Below, in pieces: positions 45,528-57,466 of a stretch of 64,000 nucleotides of DNA. How positions within the stretch are numbered: the first letter of the stretch is position 1; every line of letters starts with the position of its first letter. The notes below the pieces were generated by a model that did not search any database, was not told the origin of the DNA, and saw only the letters and a program-made list of their open reading frames with translations. The stretch covers positions 1,860,001-1,924,000 of the forward strand of contig JAGFMI010000003.1 of the NCBI GenBank assembly GCA_021030905.1, written 5' to 3'. This DNA comes from Pyrenula massariospora. Lineage: Eukaryota; Ascomycota; Eurotiomycetes; Pyrenulales; Pyrenulaceae. Position numbers and translations under genes: made by a program.

Positions 45528-46500
45528 ATGTCCGGGTCTGAAGCCGAGCACAGCAAAGCAGAAAAGAAGAGGTAAAATCACTTCTGAAGATATCATTACT
45601 CGATACTCATCACCCCGGCTACAGGGAATACAACCGAAATGCACAGCGCGTTTTTCGTACGTGATGTGATCATAATGCAAATGGCGCAAGCTCATGTCGG
45701 ACGCAGGTCAGAGGAGAAAAGAACACTTGAAGAGCCTCGAAGCAGCACAGCGCGCTCAGAGTTCTGGTCAATCAGACGAGATCGACCGCCTTCGTCAGCA
45801 AAATATCGACCTTCTTCAGGAGAACGAGATCTTAAAGAGAAGTTACACGTCCCAGTCGAGTTCACCGGCACCGACCGCTACGTCGACTTCACCACCAGAT
45901 ATCGGTCCTAGCACGTATGCAGCGTACCCGCTGGCGGGTGCTCTCTCCTCCGAGCAAGCCTCCATGTCGTCAATCGCCGCGATGGGCATGGGTCCTACTT
46001 CGTCCTTGCCTCAGCAATCTCAAAACCTCTGCGTTCTTGTACCCCATAACATTAGCGAGATTCGTCGCACGCTCCATGGCCTATTTGCACCCTTGCTTGA
46101 CTTATCGGTCATTTCTAGTCCTCAAAATCATCTTACCACACTGGCCGCCTTGGCACCGCAATTGCCCTCACCATTGAAGCCAACCAGTCTACAGATGAGC
46201 ACCCCTCACCACGCTTACATCGATATGATTCCTTCACACTCTCTGCGCGACCGGCTGATTAGTGTCGGAAACGCACATGCCAATAGCTTTATGAAACAAG
46301 TCTGCACCATTGCCTGTGAGATCGAGGACAATGGCCAGATGACGATCTGGGGCGAAGACTGGACAAATGAATTCTCGTGGGAATTCTCTGCCCCCGTACT
46401 GGAACACTGGGGTGGTTGGCTTTTGGATGCGGAATGGGGTCGTCGAGCAAATTTTTGGCGACGTCAGCGTGGAGCTCCCGTGTTACCGGGATGGGATTGA
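45528..46500 (+). CDS. bZIP transcription factor with DUF3425 C-terminal domain
   Basis: Three exons, 45528-45571, 45625-45656 and 45707-46500, encode 289 residues. The basic region is spread over all three exons: KAEKKR | EYNRNAQRVF | RQRRKEHLKSLE. The N-x-(x)-A-Q-x-x-F-R core is the AP-1/Pap1-type DNA-contact motif, and a short leucine zipper follows (IDRLRQQNIDLLQENEILKR). The C-terminal half carries the DUF3425 motif (HHAYIDMIPSHSLRDRLI... WGEDWTNEFSWEF). It is a nuclear DNA-binding regulator; targets are unknown. The 32-bp second exon is essential: skipping it removes most of the DNA-binding helix and shifts the frame. The open stretch beginning at 45694 alone would miss the whole basic region. 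Confidence 0.9.
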
Positions 46501-49500
46501 AGTGGCTGCTATATCTCAAAGACATTGAATTGCTAAAGAGCTTACGTGCCACGATTTCTTTTAGCATTCTGGATGGATTATCCTAAGGCATGGGATCAAA
46601 ATAGAAAGAAAGCCGGGTTTCAAACAGCGCTGGAGCTGGAAGAGCATGCAAGAATAGGCCCTCGGAGGTTGGCGGTGTTAGGTTTGGGCTGATCGTCTCG
46701 ACATGTCTAGTTCGCATTGTCTGCCTTTTTCACGTTAACTCTCCTTTTTTAAACCGAGTTGGGAGCCTTAGTCATTGGGTGCTGGACAGCCACTGTCTGA
46801 AAACCTGCTTTCACATGATTGCCTTACCGTCTTGAGTTTCCTTTTTCGGAAGGACCATCTTTCATTTCATGTTTGCGCCGCGCTACACCATCTTCCAAGC
46901 CTTTGGGAGCTCTTCATGTCCTCTTTGACCTTTTCTGTCGGCAAACCGCCTTTGATTAACCTGTCGCCGCTTCTGCTCAACAAGGGGAGTGCCGCCAAGC
47001 GCGTACGACTTCCTGATCCGGGTGCTGTGGCTGACTGTGCATCCCACAATTAGGCAAAGGGCCTGGCGCAAACTCCTGAAAGGAGAAAATGAAGGGAAGG
47101 AGAGCTCTCTACGCTCAACCTTGACAGGTTTGACGTGCCTCATTTGTCTGTTTCGTCTGCTTTATCGGCTAGATGACTGGCTGGGGTAAAGCTCGGCAAA
47201 GAGGCAATGCAGTCTTTCAAGGCTACTTGGCTGATGGCATCTGTTGTACCAGGCTTTATTTTACGCTTAAATACCCTACGGCTGTCTCAGATAGCCAGTG
47301 GTCCAGGCTTTTCCCCCAAACTGTGCTGACGGATGAAAGGTTTCGCAATCTGGCGGGTGCTTTTAAGGTCCTTGAAGATCTACCTACCTTCTAACTAAAC
47401 ATTCGGGTCCACTCCGCTGTGAGGCGGGCCTGTAGTAAGCAGCCAACCCTAAATGCGGTCTTGCCAATGGGATCAATTCCAGACCTAGAGAAGGCGCCAG
47501 AGAACCTGACCTTTTTCCATAGAAGTATGAGATTCTTACTGAGCTCATTCAAAACGGAGATGTTACCGTCATTCGGCCGTATACGCCCCTAACAGTAGCC
47601 ATCATCTCCGCTCTTGGCGATTCTTCTCGAAACGAGATCTCAGACAAGGCTGACTCGGCCGAACCAATGAACTATGTTCGATCAGTTCCCTCATCTGTAA
47701 AGAAAGCACATAACAAAATCGTACGCTCTTGGAGAAGTACATTTGTCTCGTGCTGAGCGAGAAAGATTGACATAGGCGACCTGCGTGAGACAAGGCTACC
47801 AAGCAGACCTACCAAGCCGGTGCCAAGTAGAGCGGCCGCCAGTGCTCTCATCCGCACACACCTAAGTAATGCACATCAGACCTTTTTCGGCTAGCCCTAT
47901 CCAAGCTGGTCTTTGCCGCCTGTTCCTCATCGATTGCCCGGTCTTTACTTTACTCGTCTGTTCCCAAAAGAAAACAAAATTTCAAATTGAAGAATGGCGT
48001 CGGGAACGTTTCACGAACTTCCCTGGGCGGATCCCGAGCATCTCGAAAGTAACGAAGACGGGTCATGCTAGGGCGGGCAAGGACAGTCTCCACCCATACA
48101 TCGCGTCATCCATCAGCCGCGCAGGAACCAGTACTTCGAGCACCATTCGATCTTAAGCGCGGCACACATGCGGCCTGCGCAACCAATAAGAAATTCATAC
48201 TTCATTACTTTGAATACGCCGTTTGGGATGCCTCTGAGTGGTCCATTTCTAGCTAGAATTGTACGTCATTGGCTCTCTGCGTTACGGTGAGGGCCTCATC
48301 TGTAGTTCAGCACATGGGCCGGTCCTGCATCTATCTATTGAACATCGGAACATCTACACCTCGTCTCTTCGCAGAGACGGTTTCACAGTGAGATAAGCCC
48401 TATCCGCTCAGCTTCTCCGCATTCGTTCAGACTTGCGATAATGTTCAGCCCAAAATCCATAAAAGGCATTGGAAGCTGAGATTTTGGGACTCGATTGCGG
48501 AGTAGCCATCATCCGAAGTCTTCCAGCCTTGCGCTCCAATTTCGAATTCATCAATCAATTTTCACCGTATTGGTCGCCGATCTTTTTCCGAATGCGCCAA
48601 AATATGACGTTTGGAAGCTGAAGGTGACATTCTCTCTCGGAATAGAGTATCGTATCATCCGAGTGACAAGGAATACGAGACAATGCACTTGATTTCGAAG
48701 ATGGCAATATAGTAAAGGCGCAAAGCATCAGGCTGGGATAATTAGATAAAAGCTGGGGTTGAGAAGGGTTCGGAAGATCTTGATTCCGGCGGCGAGCGGA
48801 GAAAAGTCGGCAGCTTACCTACTTAGGTTCCTTTCATTGTAATAATCGTACGGTATCGATCTTTCAAGACGCTAAGGGCCGTTCAAGGATTCATTCTGCC
48901 CGTTGCCGGCGCCAGAGTCTCGGTTTCAAAACTACCCGCTCAAAGCCTCAAACATAGTTCTTGCGGCTGACGATGTTCCACCGCGGACGGCGTTAGTAGT
49001 ACGCACAAGACCGAATCCGGCGCATTAACAATCAAAATCAGCTTAGAGCCTTCCCAAACGATGCAGAGCTGAATCCCGCCATCAAAAAGGGCAACCGGAA
49101 CATTTTGCGTTTCTCGGAACGTTTAGTTTCATTTTTGAAGGATCCAGTGACCACCGTGTCGGTATCCGGCCTGACCAGGACCTCTCATTATTAGCTGACA
49201 AGAGTAGCCGCCGAGGCTCTCGTCCCAAACCCCGCGTTAGGACAAATTGCAAGAAGGCCGTCAATTCCGAGCACCACGTGACTATTCCCGCTCACAAAGC
49301 GTCGACGTGAAGAAGCAACTATGTACCGACTTAGGGCAATAATCTTGCCAGCAATGTTTGACTAAGCAGCGCTGAAACACCATGCTCCTTCCAGTTCAGA
49401 CGTCCGGAGCTACTATGGTGTAAGCTTCAGTTGGCCCCTAAGTTGCAAGTCATCATTGCGTCTTCCTTTTGCAGTCGAACACAGGAATGCTGTGTCAACC

Positions 49501-49690
49501 GTTCATCCGGGCCTACGTCCGAATTTGCCATCTGGTCATTCTGCTGGATCAATTGGCCGACTTTTGAGCCCCTAACCTGGCGACCAAGACGCATATGACG
49601 TGCATTATCCATGGCTAAACAGGCTCTAACCATTTCGCGATGGGGCTATCGCCTTACAAAATCCCCATCGACCATATTGACAACAAATTG
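46501..49690. other. Largest gene-free region of the window
   Basis: 3.2 kb with no supported gene, transposon open frame or obvious repeat array. One sequence at 46793-46810 (GTCTGAAAACCTGCTTTC) again resembles the minisatellite core seen at 11800. Open frames here are short and incoherent. Confidence 0.45.
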
Positions 49691-50529
49691 TCAACCCCCT
49701 CCCGTTCCTGGAGGCAACATCCCTTCTAACCACCTACACAGATCCATCAACTCTGCTCTACAAGTCGCGTGCCCCGCCCCTTCGTACACGTGCATTTTGA
49801 CGCTGTTCTGCTTCACAAACCTCTCCAAAACCCTACTCCCGCGCCTAAACTCCGTCGCAGGAACCAGCATATCCCTCGATCCATGCGCTAGAAACCATTT
49901 CCCAGGCCATCCACCCTGACCACCGCAGAGAGGGCCTCCATCTCCCTTACGCAACTCCCCGATCCTTCCCCCTCCAAGCGGCAGATATGCGCTCAAACCC
50001 ACCACGCCCCCGACTCGTTCCCTCCTTCTACTCATAAGCCCATGCAATATGCCCACCGCACACCCCCAGAACAAGCACGTCAACCACCCTCGCTCGCTCA
50101 CTCACTTGACTAAAACCCCCAAGCAACAACTATCCCCCTCTCCACCTCGACTCTAACCAGCTCAGCTCATCAACCACCTGCACGCTCCCAAACAGACCTT
50201 TCTCATCGTTAGCCTCGAACTGCCTCCTCGCGTCGTGGTCGACGGGCGCGTTGTGGAGGATTCTTTTCACGTACATGGGGCAGCTTGGTGTTGTGCAGCT
50301 GGAAGTGCTGGGCCAGGCCCGCGAGCAGAGCCGGTCAGGATAGGGGGTAGAGCGAGGAAGCAGTGGTGCGTTGGGTTTGGGATGATAGGAGATAAAACAT
50401 AGCGGGGAAAGGGGGTGTAGTACCCAGCAGGACACCCTCAGCCTCGTCGCCGTAACCGTGCAGGGCAGGATGATTATCGTCGCAGGGCCGGCGCTGGGCG
50501 GGGAGAACTAGCGGGTGCTTGTTCGACAT
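49691..50529 (-). pseudogene. Decayed acyl-protein thioesterase/carboxylesterase (APT1-like alpha/beta hydrolase)
   Basis: The minus strand contains all blocks of an acyl-protein thioesterase in order but in shifting frames. They are NKHPLVLP, a segment reading PSAGPATIIIL only after a +1 shift, HGYGDEAEG, LAQHFQLHNTKLPHV, then (shifted) RILHNAPVDHDARRQ, EVERGIVVA, the nucleophile elbow GFSQ (again shifted), CAVGILHGLM, GVVGLSAYLPL, LAHGSRDMLVP and YEGAGHATC with the catalytic Asp and His. Intact genes need none of these shifts. Two expected introns, after the HGYGDEAEG block and directly after GFSQ, have usable donors but no AG at their 3' end. Few stop codons have accumulated, so decay is recent. 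The region is GC-rich, so repeat-induced point mutation is not the cause. No working product is expected. Confidence 0.8.
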
Positions 50530-51289
50530 TTGAAGGTGTTAACTAAACAATGGGAAAAGGTATAACTTAGGCTTTGAATGTATCCCGTTCATTCTGTTCT
50601 CTGTGGAGATTGGGCTAACTAAGTAGTTAGTCGGGTGAGTTGATAGAGCCCCCTTTCTCCACCCCATGCCAAAATATGCACGCATGGATACAGTAATTGG
50701 CTAGCTGTCTTGCGTGACTGACGGGACAGATGATGGATTGCTGAGATATCATGACCATGGAGAAACAGGGAGTCGCTGAACGGACATGTTTTCCAGACAT
50801 TCCTCTCACGAAAAAATACACAGATTCACAAAGCCATGCTTAACGACGGCTACCTAGTTTGGTCTTACGTTTTATCTATCTCTGGGCTCGCTGTTGAGAG
50901 CAATTTCATCAAGGAGATTGGCAACTCTCAAAGAAGTCCAAGATCGTTAAGATCACGGACGCTGTAGTTAGTGTTGAAAAGTTCTATATACAGTACTTGC
51001 GGTCTGTCCCCGCACGCGAATAGTCCAGGCATCGCACAATATAAGTATGGCATGTCTCTGTTGAGAAAGACGCTCCTTTTGAAGCCATAATGCGTTCTTT
51101 CCACTCCATGTGTTCATCTGAGCAGTGTTTTTTCGGTGGTGGGTTGTGATTTACCGTAGGGCTGGTGCTGGATCTGTAAGCTAGAGGGTAAAGAACAAAT
51201 GGGTGACATTCTCCGTACCCCGGCGGCTCTTATTCGGAAGAGCACCAGCCATCGAAGTATAGCGCGTACCCCTAGGTCTTGCTCCACTT
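50530..51289. other. Intergenic region
   Basis: 760 bp between the thioesterase remnant and the 3' end of GCV1. Nothing further was recognised. Confidence 0.5.
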
Positions 51290-52748
51290 CTAGCCGCGAT
51301 AGAAGCGATTCTCCACAAAGGGCATCTTGACAACCTCCGCACTCTTCACGTTGTTTCTAACCTTGACCCCAAGCTTCGTACCCTTCTTATGATGACCGTT
51401 CTTAACGTAGCCCATCGCGATGTTGGTGTTGTTCAGGCTAGGACTAGGCAGGCCACTGGTCACCTTCCCCAAGGGCTCTCCGCTCTCGGGATCCACAATG
51501 TCGGCGCCTTCCCGTCCTGGAGGGCCCTTCTCGATAACGAGACCGACCCGTCGAAGCTCCATCTCCTTCGGCGAGGCTATCTGTTTCAGGATTGTTGAAG
51601 CCCCGTTGAATCGCGCGGCTTCGGTGCCTGCCTCGCGGCGATCTTTGCCGACCACCCAAGCGAGCGCCGCAGATGGTGGCGTTGTGTTGACGGTCAGGTC
51701 GTGGCCGTAGAGGCACATTCCAGCTTCTAGGCGGAGAGAATCACGGGCCGCCAGGCCTGCTAGGCGAGCGTTAGACGGGTCTGAGAGAAGTGCTTCAGCG
51801 ATGTCTTTTGGAAGGGATGGGTGTTCGGCGTGAAAGGGGATCGAGATTTCGAAGCCGTCTTCTCCTGTGTAGCCGGTCCGGGTGAACATTAAAGGAGGGG
51901 AGACAAAGCCGTTCGGTAGGGCTATGCAAAGATAGCGTGCCTGCCCAAAGTGAAGAGTTTTGAGGTTTGTGTCGGACCCTTTATAGCTTTTAACGAGCAG
52001 CTGGGCAATCTCCGGCGCTTTAGGACCTTGAAATGCAAAAAGGGAGTCATTTTCGAGAATTTCCCAATCTAATTTCATGCCTGGCGTTTCAGCATGGAAT
52101 TTAGCGATCTCCTCCCGGAGATACGTTTTGTCACTTTCTCGGCATCCTGCGTTAGTGACAAGGTGGAAGCGGTCAGGACTTAGGCGGAGGATCACTGTGT
52201 CATCCACGATACCACCCTCAGGTTCGGTCAAAAAGCATGAGAGAGTCGACTGCATTTCTGGCAGTTGGTGTACAGATGTTGGTGATATTCTCATAAGAAA
52301 GGCTTCGGCACCATGGCCCGATATTACGTGCTGAACCCTAAGTATAGGTCAATATCCTCTATAAATTCTAGGCTTGAAAGCGGATGGATACGCACATGTG
52401 GCTCACGTCGAATAGACTGGCATTCTCTCGGGTCCATAAGTGACTTTGCGTATGGCTAAGATCTGAGTAATGTATTGGCATGCTAAAACCTCCAAACGGC
52501 ACCATCTTCGCACCCTTCTCAAGATGGAATTCGTAGAGAGGTGTACGCATAAGGTTACTAGGCTCCTTGGACGTGTCAGCCGTAGCGTAAAACCTCCGGC
52601 TTAGGCCGTAGCTGCATCTTGGCCGGCACCTAATCGGTAAAGAGGATATCTGACGTATGTGATGAGAAGATACAACCTGCTGCCTTGGAGAGGCTAATGC
52701 TCTCGCGCTCTGAAGAAGGCAATAGGGTCTCCTAAGAACAGCCCGCAT
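51290..52748 (-). CDS. GCV1: Aminomethyltransferase, glycine cleavage system T protein, mitochondrial
   Basis: Two exons on the minus strand, 52748-52396 and 52337-51290, with a 58-bp intron, encode 466 residues. The T protein transfers the methylene group from the aminomethyl-lipoyl H protein to tetrahydrofolate, releasing ammonia, in the mitochondrial matrix. Residues 1-60 are Arg/Ser-rich and acid-free, as expected of a targeting sequence. The enzyme begins [20 protein letters not shown]. The intron interrupts SHM|VQHV. Folate-domain motifs [24 protein letters not shown] and [16 protein letters not shown] are intact. The end is [12 protein letters not shown], as usual for fungal Gcv1. Divergent with the tricalbin gene. 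Confidence 0.95.
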
Positions 52749-53770
52749 TTTACTTCCGATACAATCAAAAGAGCCAATTGGCTAGAAGAGAAACAGAGAA
52801 TAAGACGGTCGATTAAATGACTCGGTAATCTTAATCTTAATCTTGAGAAAGCACAACTGGAAGCAAGCTGCTAGTCAAGCTTGGACAGGGAGAAGCAACA
52901 CCGACATATGGAATTTAGTCTGATGATTTTAGATGCAGCGGAAACATCGACAGAGAATCAGTCGTGGTGCAATTCGTATTGACAGTCCTGGAGATGCTCG
53001 CTGAGAAAGGTTCGTAGTCAGAGAGGGATAAGTTGTAAGTCCAATGTTGGAGTGTGCACTGGCCGATATCTGGCGGTCTTTGGAAGCTTTCTGTCTTTGG
53101 TCTGACATCGGCGAGATTCAAGGGCGCGGAAAAGACCGTTTGTGTCGAACTTTAAGCCTTTCCCGGCAGCCAAGTCCCGAGTGGTCGGGCGGATTTGCGG
53201 CTGCAGGATGACGTTGGTTTTTTGCGGGGGAAGCTTCAAGCCTGGAAGCTGAAACACGTTGAAGCTCCAGGTACGTAACGGCTGCCAACGCGCCTACTCA
53301 ACGTCCTCTACAACTCCACGTTGGGCAGTGCAGCCTGTCAATTTCTTCATTACAGACGACGCTTCTAGGAAGTCCATCTCGGCACCAGCAAAAGATGGTC
53401 GGCTAGCTCGAAGTTTCACAAGAAGCCTGATTGGACTGGATCCACCGTTTCCAGGTTTCGTGAACATACACCTTCCGGCATTCTCACTTATTCTATGGTC
53501 AAAGTCGCACGCCAAGTCCACTTTTCCTTCCATTCCTTCCAAGTCTCTGCTCTTCAGCTTCTTACCGTCTGATAATTTTGAAAGCTATTCTTGCAACGTC
53601 TAAGGCGCTGGACATCTTTTCTCCGCTCCGATATATCTAACACTCTGAAATGGGATCAGGTCACTGACTATGCAAGTTCTGAGGCCTCGTAATTTCTACG
53701 TCATTGAGGCATCTAATCCCTATACAAAGCTTCAAAATTTCCTCAGAACCGCTAGCAGAGGTTACCGGCC
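52749..53770. promoter_or_regulatory. Divergent upstream region of GCV1 and the tricalbin gene
   Basis: 1.0 kb between two start codons. It must hold both promoters. Short open frames within it are not supported as genes. Confidence 0.45.
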
Positions 53771-56700
53771 ATGAGTGACCTCTCAGATTCAGAAGCTCAG
53801 GAACGTCGTCCTGGAGCTTCTGGACCATACACGCCAAAGCATCCTGTTCCCACTGTGCAGGGCTATCACCAGGGCAAAGATAAGCTCAAATCACAGCTTC
53901 AAAAGCAAATAAGCCCTGAGAGTAAAGATGAGGACAGCCCCGGAGCTGTGGACAAGGCCAAGTCGACGGTGGGAGCAATTACAGGGAAAGAAAACAGAAC
54001 AACGGATGGCGATCCATACCCTACAATTAACCAGAATGAGGAATCTGATGACAGGTCAGAGACGACTGACACGACTGGACCTGGCGCTCCCACCCCTACA
54101 ACCGAGGACGATCCCTCAACAAGATCAGAGTCTCCGCCCGATCCGAGCGACACACATTCGACCCCACAGCAGGAGCCTTCCGATCCAAAGGAAAAGAGAC
54201 GGGCAATGAAAAATTTGGAGAGAGATGCCGCAGGTAGAGAAGTGACTGATCCTGTTACACATCTTCCTGTCATGCAGAAGGACGCCACGGACAAGGATCT
54301 GGCTGCCGTAAAGGAAAACGAGCCGGCAGCTGGAACGATACCAGAGAGTTCAACAGGTCTTTCTGCACTTTCTAAATCGGATGAACAGTTGGAGAAAGAG
54401 CAGACAGATGAAGAAGAAGCACATCTTGGAATGACTCAGCTTTTTCCACCACCAAACTTCAAGAGAACGGAAGCCGAGCTGTCAAATTCGTATGGGAAAG
54501 CCCTACTCTTCGGAGTCAGTGCTGTATCTCTCTGTTCGCTCGTGGCAAATATTTGGCTGTATCTAGTCCTTCGAACGCAACCAGGTTCATGGACCGCGAC
54601 CGCCACTTCCTTTCTACCCATCGCATTCTTCGCGATTGCGATATCTTCTAATGTCTACTTTATTCCAAATTGGCTAAAAGCTCGATGTCAAGCAATATGG
54701 GAGGAAAATGTATGGACTGAGGCAAGCCATCACCAGCGAAATAGCCATCTTTCTAAACCGGAATCGACCAAATGGCTCAATTCTTTCCTTGCTTCCGTAT
54801 GGCCACTTGTCAACCCAGATCTGTTTATCAGCGTTGCAGACACACTTGAAGATGTCATGCAAGCATCTCTGCCAAAGGTGGTGCGAATGGTGAGTGTCGA
54901 CGACATTGGACAGGGCAGCGAAGCCTTCCAAATCTTGGGCGTTAGATGGCTACCTACCGGAGCGGCTGCAAGATCTATAACAAAGAACGGCAACCTCAAG
55001 TCCAAAAGCGAACAGAAAAGGAACGACCGCATGGCGCCAGGAGAAGGCGAGATCGACCAGGATGAAGTGGATAAAGATGATGGTAATGAAGAGGAGGCCG
55101 AAGGCATGGAAGCCGAGCAAGGCGACTTCGTCAATCTTGAGATAGCCTTCGCATACAAAGCACGAACCTCCGGGAAGTCGCTCAAGACGAAGTCAAATAA
55201 TGCACATCTGTATTTGAAGTTTTATTTGCCGAGCAGGATCGCCGTACCGGTTTGGGTCGAGCTTCGTGGCTTTATTGGCACAATGAGAATCCGATGCCAA
55301 TTGACACCTGATCCGCCATTCATTGCTCTTTCAACAATTACCTTTCTTGGCCAACCGAAGGCCGACCTGTCCTGTGTTCCTCTAAGCAAACACAATCTCA
55401 ATATTATGGATGTACCTATGATTTCGTCTTTCGTGCAATCATCAATCGATGCTGCGTTAGCAGAATATGTGGCACCTAAGAGTCTGACATTGAATCTCCA
55501 AGATATGCTCATAGGTGATGACTTCAAGAAAGATACAGCTGCTCGTGGTGTAATAGCCGTTAGAGTCAGGGGAGCACATGACTTCAAAGCTGGAGATACT
55601 GAGATGATGGGTCTGAAGAAAGGCTCCTCAGATCCGTACGTGTCGGTTGGCTGGGGAAAATTCGGAAAGAAGATAGGCACCACACGGCGAATACTTGAAG
55701 AGATGGAACCTAGCTATGACGAATGGATCTATTTGCTCGTTGGACCTGAGGAGTTGAATGCGCAAGAGATGCTTCGCATCCAGCTTTGGGATTCAGACCG
55801 TAACACCGCAGACGATGACCTAGGCAGAAAAGATATTGACGTTCAAGAACTAATGAACAGTCCAGAAACCGTTTCGAAAATGCAAGAGCGGGCTGATGGT
55901 CTCACAGGCATGGACAATAACGAGAAGTGGCCTGGCGTTCTCGAGTGGGCAGTAGGCTATTTCCCCAAAACCCATGTGACAGATGAGCTTGTTGCAGCGA
56001 GTAAGGAGTCCAAAGCTCAGACTGTCGAAGAATTACACAATGTTGTCACAGAAAATGCCCGCCGTAAATTGAGAGAAGCAAAGGGTGAGGACGAGTCCAA
56101 AGAATTGGTTCAGCAAAAAGAGCAAGATTTCCACACTATGGAAAATGATATCATTGTCGCCGCTGCTCCATCGCAAGACGCTCCCAGTGGCTTACTCTCT
56201 ATCCAGATCCACCAGATAACGGGGCTCGAGCTAGAACAAATCAACAAGAGCTCCACGGGAAAAGACGACGATCAAGACACTCAGGACTCAGACGATCTAC
56301 CTTCAGCATATTGCACCATCATTATAAATCACACTAAGATATTCCGCACCCGTACTAAGCCTAAGAATGCGAAACCATTTTTCAATGCTGGAACGGAACG
56401 ATTCATCCGAGACTGGCGTAGCACTGAAGTGATACTCAGCGTTCGGGACTCACGAGTGCATGAGAATGATCCCCTACTTGGCATAGTTTGCCTTCCACTT
56501 AGTGAGATCTTCCGAGAACGCTCTCAGGTGAACAGCATCTGGCCCCTTGCCGGTGGCCTTGGTTATGGCCGCGCACGCATCAGTATGGTATTTCGTTCCG
56601 TAGAGCTGAAGCTTCCCAAAGAGCTTCGCGGTTGGGACTACGCGACCGTCGAAGTAATAGGCAAGGTCGTCGCCAAAGACCTGCCTAAGGAGCTCCAAGG

Positions 56701-57466
56701 CTTAAGGATGAAGCTTCGAACAGGAATTGCTTCTGGCAAAATGCAATACGTCAAAGACTCTGGCGAAAACGCGAGTACCTATTCTTGGTCTCCTAAGCAT
56801 AACAACAAATCCGTGTACCTTGCTGTTCGCAGACGCTACAGTACGTGTCTTATCGTCGAGTTGCGAAAGTCAGTAGTTGGGCCGGACTCCACTCCCGCTT
56901 TCGGTGTGCTATGGCTGAAAGATTTCGCCGACGAGGAAGAACAAAGTGTGACAGTGGATGTCTATTCGACAAAGAGAGCAAGTCTCAAGCGAGCATCCAC
57001 ATGCGTCGACTACCGCCCAGAAGATCAGCCCATCGCGAAGCTAGAGATTCGGCTCAAAATCTGGGCAGGTCTCAGTGGCTGGCATCGCGGCCTCGCTGGC
57101 CGCAGCGGTGAGGAAGACCTCCACGATGTGATGGAAGTCCTCGATACGGCGATGGACAATCGCGAAAACAACAAGGATAATAAGATGTCAGACGAAGGGG
57201 AATCTGAAGACGACGGTAGTTCTTCCTCGTCGTCGTCATCGTCCGACGATGAAGTTGATGACAACCAAGGTGACGGGCCGCTGGCTAAGGCAAAGGACTA
57301 TAAAGATCATAGGAAACAGCTTCATCGGCGGCATCGGGGTGTGATGCAGTGGAAGGGTGCAAGGACGATTGATTGGGTCCACAAGAAGGCGGTGAGGAGT
57401 CAGAATGCGGTCTGGGATAAGTTCCAGCACAACAATACGGAGCCGGGGATTGAGACGGAGGTTTGA
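53771..57466 (+). CDS. Tricalbin-like SMP/C2 lipid-transfer protein at membrane contact sites (fission yeast Mug190-like)
   Basis: A single 3.7-kb exon of 1231 residues. Residues 1-230 are acidic, Ser/Thr/Pro-rich and disordered. Two close hydrophobic segments (about 240-265 and 275-300: ALLFGVSAVSLCSLVANIWL, LPIAFFAIAISSNVYFIPNW) form a hairpin anchor in the ER. An SMP-type lipid-binding domain spans about 330-590 (KWLNSFLASVWPLVNPDLF; FVQSSIDAALAEYVAPKSL). A first C2 domain covers about 595-720 (GVIAVRVRGAHDF, SDPYVSVGWG), and a second about 810-960 (GLLSIQIHQITGLEL). A Ser/Asp-rich stretch and a basic end follow. By family, it tethers ER to plasma membrane and moves lipids. Being intronless is unusual among the long genes of this window. 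Confidence 0.87.
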   Translation: MSDLSDSEAQERRPGASGPYTPKHPVPTVQGYHQGKDKLKSQLQKQISPESKDEDSPGAVDKAKSTVGAITGKENRTTDGDPYPTINQNEESDDRSETTDTTGPGAPTPTTEDDPSTRSESPPDPSDTHSTPQQEPSDPKEKRRAMKNLERDAAGREVTDPVTHLPVMQKDATDKDLAAVKENEPAAGTIPESSTGLSALSKSDEQLEKEQTDEEEAHLGMTQLFPPPNFKRTEAELSNSYGKALLFGVSAVSLCSLVANIWLYLVLRTQPGSWTATATSFLPIAFFAIAISSNVYFIPNWLKARCQAIWEENVWTEASHHQRNSHLSKPESTKWLNSFLASVWPLVNPDLFISVADTLEDVMQASLPKVVRMVSVDDIGQGSEAFQILGVRWLPTGAAARSITKNGNLKSKSEQKRNDRMAPGEGEIDQDEVDKDDGNEEEAEGMEAEQGDFVNLEIAFAYKARTSGKSLKTKSNNAHLYLKFYLPSRIAVPVWVELRGFIGTMRIRCQLTPDPPFIALSTITFLGQPKADLSCVPLSKHNLNIMDVPMISSFVQSSIDAALAEYVAPKSLTLNLQDMLIGDDFKKDTAARGVIAVRVRGAHDFKAGDTEMMGLKKGSSDPYVSVGWGKFGKKIGTTRRILEEMEPSYDEWIYLLVGPEELNAQEMLRIQLWDSDRNTADDDLGRKDIDVQELMNSPETVSKMQERADGLTGMDNNEKWPGVLEWAVGYFPKTHVTDELVAASKESKAQTVEELHNVVTENARRKLREAKGEDESKELVQQKEQDFHTMENDIIVAAAPSQDAPSGLLSIQIHQITGLELEQINKSSTGKDDDQDTQDSDDLPSAYCTIIINHTKIFRTRTKPKNAKPFFNAGTERFIRDWRSTEVILSVRDSRVHENDPLLGIVCLPLSEIFRERSQVNSIWPLAGGLGYGRARISMVFRSVELKLPKELRGWDYATVEVIGKVVAKDLPKELQGLRMKLRTGIASGKMQYVKDSGENASTYSWSPKHNNKSVYLAVRRRYSTCLIVELRKSVVGPDSTPAFGVLWLKDFADEEEQSVTVDVYSTKRASLKRASTCVDYRPEDQPIAKLEIRLKIWAGLSGWHRGLAGRSGEEDLHDVMEVLDTAMDNRENNKDNKMSDEGESEDDGSSSSSSSSSDDEVDDNQGDGPLAKAKDYKDHRKQLHRRHRGVMQWKGARTIDWVHKKAVRSQNAVWDKFQHNNTEPGIETEV

